40,212 nt of DNA, taken from NCBI GenBank assembly GCA_946628545.1, contig CAMOWU010000020.1, forward strand, positions 1-40,212, written 5' to 3'. Below the pieces are notes generated by a model. That model was not told the DNA's origin and did no database searches. It saw nothing but the letters and a program-made list of their open reading frames with translations. Origin of the DNA: an uncultured Bacteroides sp. (lineage in GTDB: Bacteria; Bacteroidota; Bacteroidia; Bacteroidales; Bacteroidaceae). The position numbers and the translations under genes are program-made. Shown piece by piece: positions 38,101-40,212 of this stretch (within the stretch, counting starts at the first letter, position 1; each line of letters starts with the position of its first letter).

Positions 38101-38165
38101 AAGATTTTTATCGGAAGCAGTTGAAAATCGCGCCAAAAAGGAAAAGGTAACAAACTATTAATAAT

Positions 38166-40212
38166 ATGAACGAGAAGCTCAAAAAAGTCATCGTGCTCGG
38201 TTCTGGCGCATTGAAGATAGGCCAGGCAGGGGAGTTCGACTATTCAGGTTCCCAGGCGCTTAAAGCCCTGAGGGAAGAAGGTATCAGTTCGGTGCTTGTG
38301 AATCCGAACATTGCTACAATCCAAACGTCGGAGGGAATAGCCGACAAGGTCTATTTCCAACCCATCACCACTCATTTCGTCACTGAAATCATCAAGAAAG
38401 AGCGCCCTGACGGCATTCTGCTTGCTTTTGGAGGTCAGACTGCTTTGAACTGCGGTACACAACTTTATCTCAACGGCACACTGGAAAAATACGGCGTGAA
38501 GGTGTTGGGCACAAGTGTGGAAGCCATCATGGACACCGAGGACAGAGACTTGTTTGTGAAGAAACTCACCGAGGTGGATCTCAAAGTGCCTCAGAGCCAT
38601 GCCGTGGAAAACATGGACGATGCTTTGAAGGCTGCCCACAGCCTCGGCTATCCTGTGATGATCCGTTCAGCCTACGCACTTGGCGGTCTGGGCAGCGGTA
38701 TCTGCCCCGACGAAGAGACTTTCTGCCGCATTGCTGAGAGCGCATTCACTTTCGCACCCCAGATTCTTGTGGAAGAGTCGCTCAAGGGCTGGAAGGAGAT
38801 AGAGTTTGAGGTGATACGCGATGCCAACGACCACTGCTTCACCGTAGCATCCATGGAAAATTTCGATCCACTCGGCATCCATACTGGTGAGTCCATCGTG
38901 GTGGCTCCTACCTGCTCCTTGACTCCTGAGCAAGTGACCATGCTTCAAGAGCTGTCTGTCAAGTGCGTTCGCCACCTCAACATCGTAGGCGAGTGCAACA
39001 TCCAGTTCGCATTCAACGCTGTTACCAACGACTATCGTATCATAGAAATCAACGCGCGTCTGAGCCGCAGCTCAGCACTCGCTTCCAAAGCCACTGGTTA
39101 TCCTCTGGCTTTTGTTGCCGCCAAGATTGCGTTGGGATACACACTCGACCAGATTGGCGAGATGGGCACTCCCAACTCTGCCTATGTGGCACCCCAACTC
39201 GACTACATGATCTGCAAGATTCCTCGCTGGGACCTCACCAAGTTCGCGGGCGTGAGCCGACTGATTGGCTCATCCATGAAGTCGGTGGGCGAAATCATGT
39301 CCATAGGACGTTCGTTCGAGGAGATGATCCAGAAGGGCCTCCGTATGGTAGGTCAGGGTATGCACGGATTCGTGGGCAACGACCACACCCGTTTCGACAA
39401 CCTCGACGAGGAACTGAGCAATCCAACAGACCTGCGCATTTTCGCCATCGCTCAGGCCCTGGAAGAGGGCTACAGCGTGGAGCGAATTGAGGAACTGACC
39501 AAGATCGACCGCTGGTTCATCGAACGACTCAACAATATCGTGCTGCTCAAGGGCAAACTGATGGCCATGAACAGCCTGGAGGAAATCTCCGCCGACTTCA
39601 TGCGCGAGGTCAAGGCAGCTGGCTTCTCCGACTTCCAAATCGCACGCTTCGTGCTCCAGGACGAGAAGAACATGGAAAAAGGCAACCTCGAAGTGCGCGA
39701 GTACCGCAAGAAACTCGATGTGCAGCCTGCTGTGAAACGCATCAACACCGTGGCCAGCGAGCATCCCGAACTGACCAATTACCTCTATATGACATACGCC
39801 GTCACCGGACACGACATTCCTTACTACAAGAACGACAAGTCGGTGGTGGTGCTGGGTTCTGGTGCTTACCGCATCGGATCGTCCGTGGAGTTTGACTGGT
39901 GCTCAGTCAACGCCATCAACACCGCGCGCAAACTGGGCTACAAGTCCATCATGATCAACTACAATCCAGAGACCGTCTCCACCGACTACGACATGTGCGA
40001 CCGCCTCTATTTCGACGAGCTGACCTTGGAGCGTGTGCTCGACGTCATAGAGCTGGAGCTGCCACGTGGCGTGATTGTCTCCATGGGTGGACAGATTCCC
40101 AACAACCTGGCACTGAAACTCTATCGCAGGGGTGTGCCTGTACTCGGTACATCACCAGTGGATATCGACCGTGCCGAGAACCGCGACAAGTTCTCTGCCA
40201 TGCTCGATAAAC
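38166..40212 (+). CDS. carB: Carbamoyl-phosphate synthase large subunit, 5' part
   Basis: The gene starts at ATG 38166 and is still open at the window end (682 codons seen). It makes carbamoyl phosphate from ammonia, bicarbonate and two ATP for arginine and pyrimidine synthesis. The first synthetase half is complete: KVIVLGSGALKIGQAGEFDYSGSQALKAL, GGQTALNCG, the ATP-grasp domain with PVMIRSAYALGGLGSG and ECNIQFAFN...YRIIEINARLSRSSALASKATGYPLAFVAAKIALG. The oligomerisation domain and the start of the second half (VVVLGSGAYRIGSSVEFDWC, YNPETVSTDYD, SMGGQIPNNLA) follow. It has its own promoter; carA is not directly upstream, where mscS lies divergently. Confidence 0.97.
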   Translation, partial: MNEKLKKVIVLGSGALKIGQAGEFDYSGSQALKALREEGISSVLVNPNIATIQTSEGIADKVYFQPITTHFVTEIIKKERPDGILLAFGGQTALNCGTQLYLNGTLEKYGVKVLGTSVEAIMDTEDRDLFVKKLTEVDLKVPQSHAVENMDDALKAAHSLGYPVMIRSAYALGGLGSGICPDEETFCRIAESAFTFAPQILVEESLKGWKEIEFEVIRDANDHCFTVASMENFDPLGIHTGESIVVAPTCSLTPEQVTMLQELSVKCVRHLNIVGECNIQFAFNAVTNDYRIIEINARLSRSSALASKATGYPLAFVAAKIALGYTLDQIGEMGTPNSAYVAPQLDYMICKIPRWDLTKFAGVSRLIGSSMKSVGEIMSIGRSFEEMIQKGLRMVGQGMHGFVGNDHTRFDNLDEELSNPTDLRIFAIAQALEEGYSVERIEELTKIDRWFIERLNNIVLLKGKLMAMNSLEEISADFMREVKAAGFSDFQIARFVLQDEKNMEKGNLEVREYRKKLDVQPAVKRINTVASEHPELTNYLYMTYAVTGHDIPYYKNDKSVVVLGSGAYRIGSSVEFDWCSVNAINTARKLGYKSIMINYNPETVSTDYDMCDRLYFDELTLERVLDVIELELPRGVIVSMGGQIPNNLALKLYRRGVPVLGTSPVDIDRAENRDKFSAMLDK

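Larger units (their letters stand above)
37837..38165. other. Divergent promoter region mscS/carB
   Basis: A 329-base AT-rich gap. It holds the mscS promoter at its left edge and the carB promoter (38092-38100) near its right. I see no gene and no recognisable riboswitch between. Confidence 0.55.

Overview
The window looks like a chromosomal segment from a Bacteroidota, most likely a Prevotella-like member of the Bacteroidales. The evidence is the repeated TAnnTTTG -7 promoter element in front of most genes, a TonB-dependent receptor under a TPP riboswitch, GH115, LruC and DUF4369 lipoproteins, AT-rich leaders with weak Shine-Dalgarno sequences, and a gene remnant ending in the GLYINAGKRVMIK-type tail of Prevotella surface proteins. 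I see no rRNA, tRNA, CRISPR, phage or insertion sequence. The first synthetase half of carB runs off the right end.

Layout. 0.1-2.4 kb (minus): purB, then a small membrane protein and an FtsB/DivIC-like protein. 2.5-5.7 kb (plus): TPP riboswitch, TonB-dependent receptor and PnuT-type thiamine transporter, followed by a gene remnant. 6.1-9.5 kb (minus): exbB, exbD, a TolA-like tonB, a DJ-1 family gene and ispD. 9.6-12.5 kb (plus): nadK, a small unknown gene and a lipoprotein with an S41-protease fold that lacks the catalytic residues. 12.6-13.9 kb (plus): a preQ1-I-like riboswitch, a queuosine-precursor transporter and queF. 13.9-15.7 kb (minus): dnaX with an apparent -1 frameshift signal. 15.7-16.6 kb: intergenic, with a candidate small RNA and the long leader of the next gene. 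16.6-18.4 kb (plus): an LruC-domain lipoprotein. 18.5-21.9 kb (minus): a GH115 glycosidase and a DUF4369 lipoprotein. 22.1-32.0 kb (minus): a long gene run consisting of a receiver/PEP-synthase-like protein, a CPBP protease, an ABC ATPase, two MacB-type permeases, an adaptor and a TolC. 32.2-33.5 kb (minus): gdhA. 33.8-36.0 kb (plus): recG. 36.0-37.8 kb (minus): a Wza-like lipoprotein and an MscS channel. 38.2 kb to the end (plus): carB.

How the parts work together. Two small-molecule circuits can be read from sequence. Thiamine: a TPP riboswitch controls uptake across both membranes, with ExbBD-TonB nearby as a possible energy source. Queuosine: a preQ1-sensing leader controls a precursor importer and the enzyme that makes preQ1. 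The long minus-strand operon is a complete tripartite efflux system joined to an intramembrane protease and an unusual signalling/nucleotide-binding protein.

The most rewarding points are the preQ1-I leader, the dnaX slippery site, the candidate small RNA upstream of dnaX, the S41-like lipoprotein with Ser and Lys replaced, the receiver-PEP synthase hybrid with its efflux/protease operon, and the adjoining 10-bp and 7-bp tandem arrays between the two permease genes. No wholly new defence or mobile system was seen.
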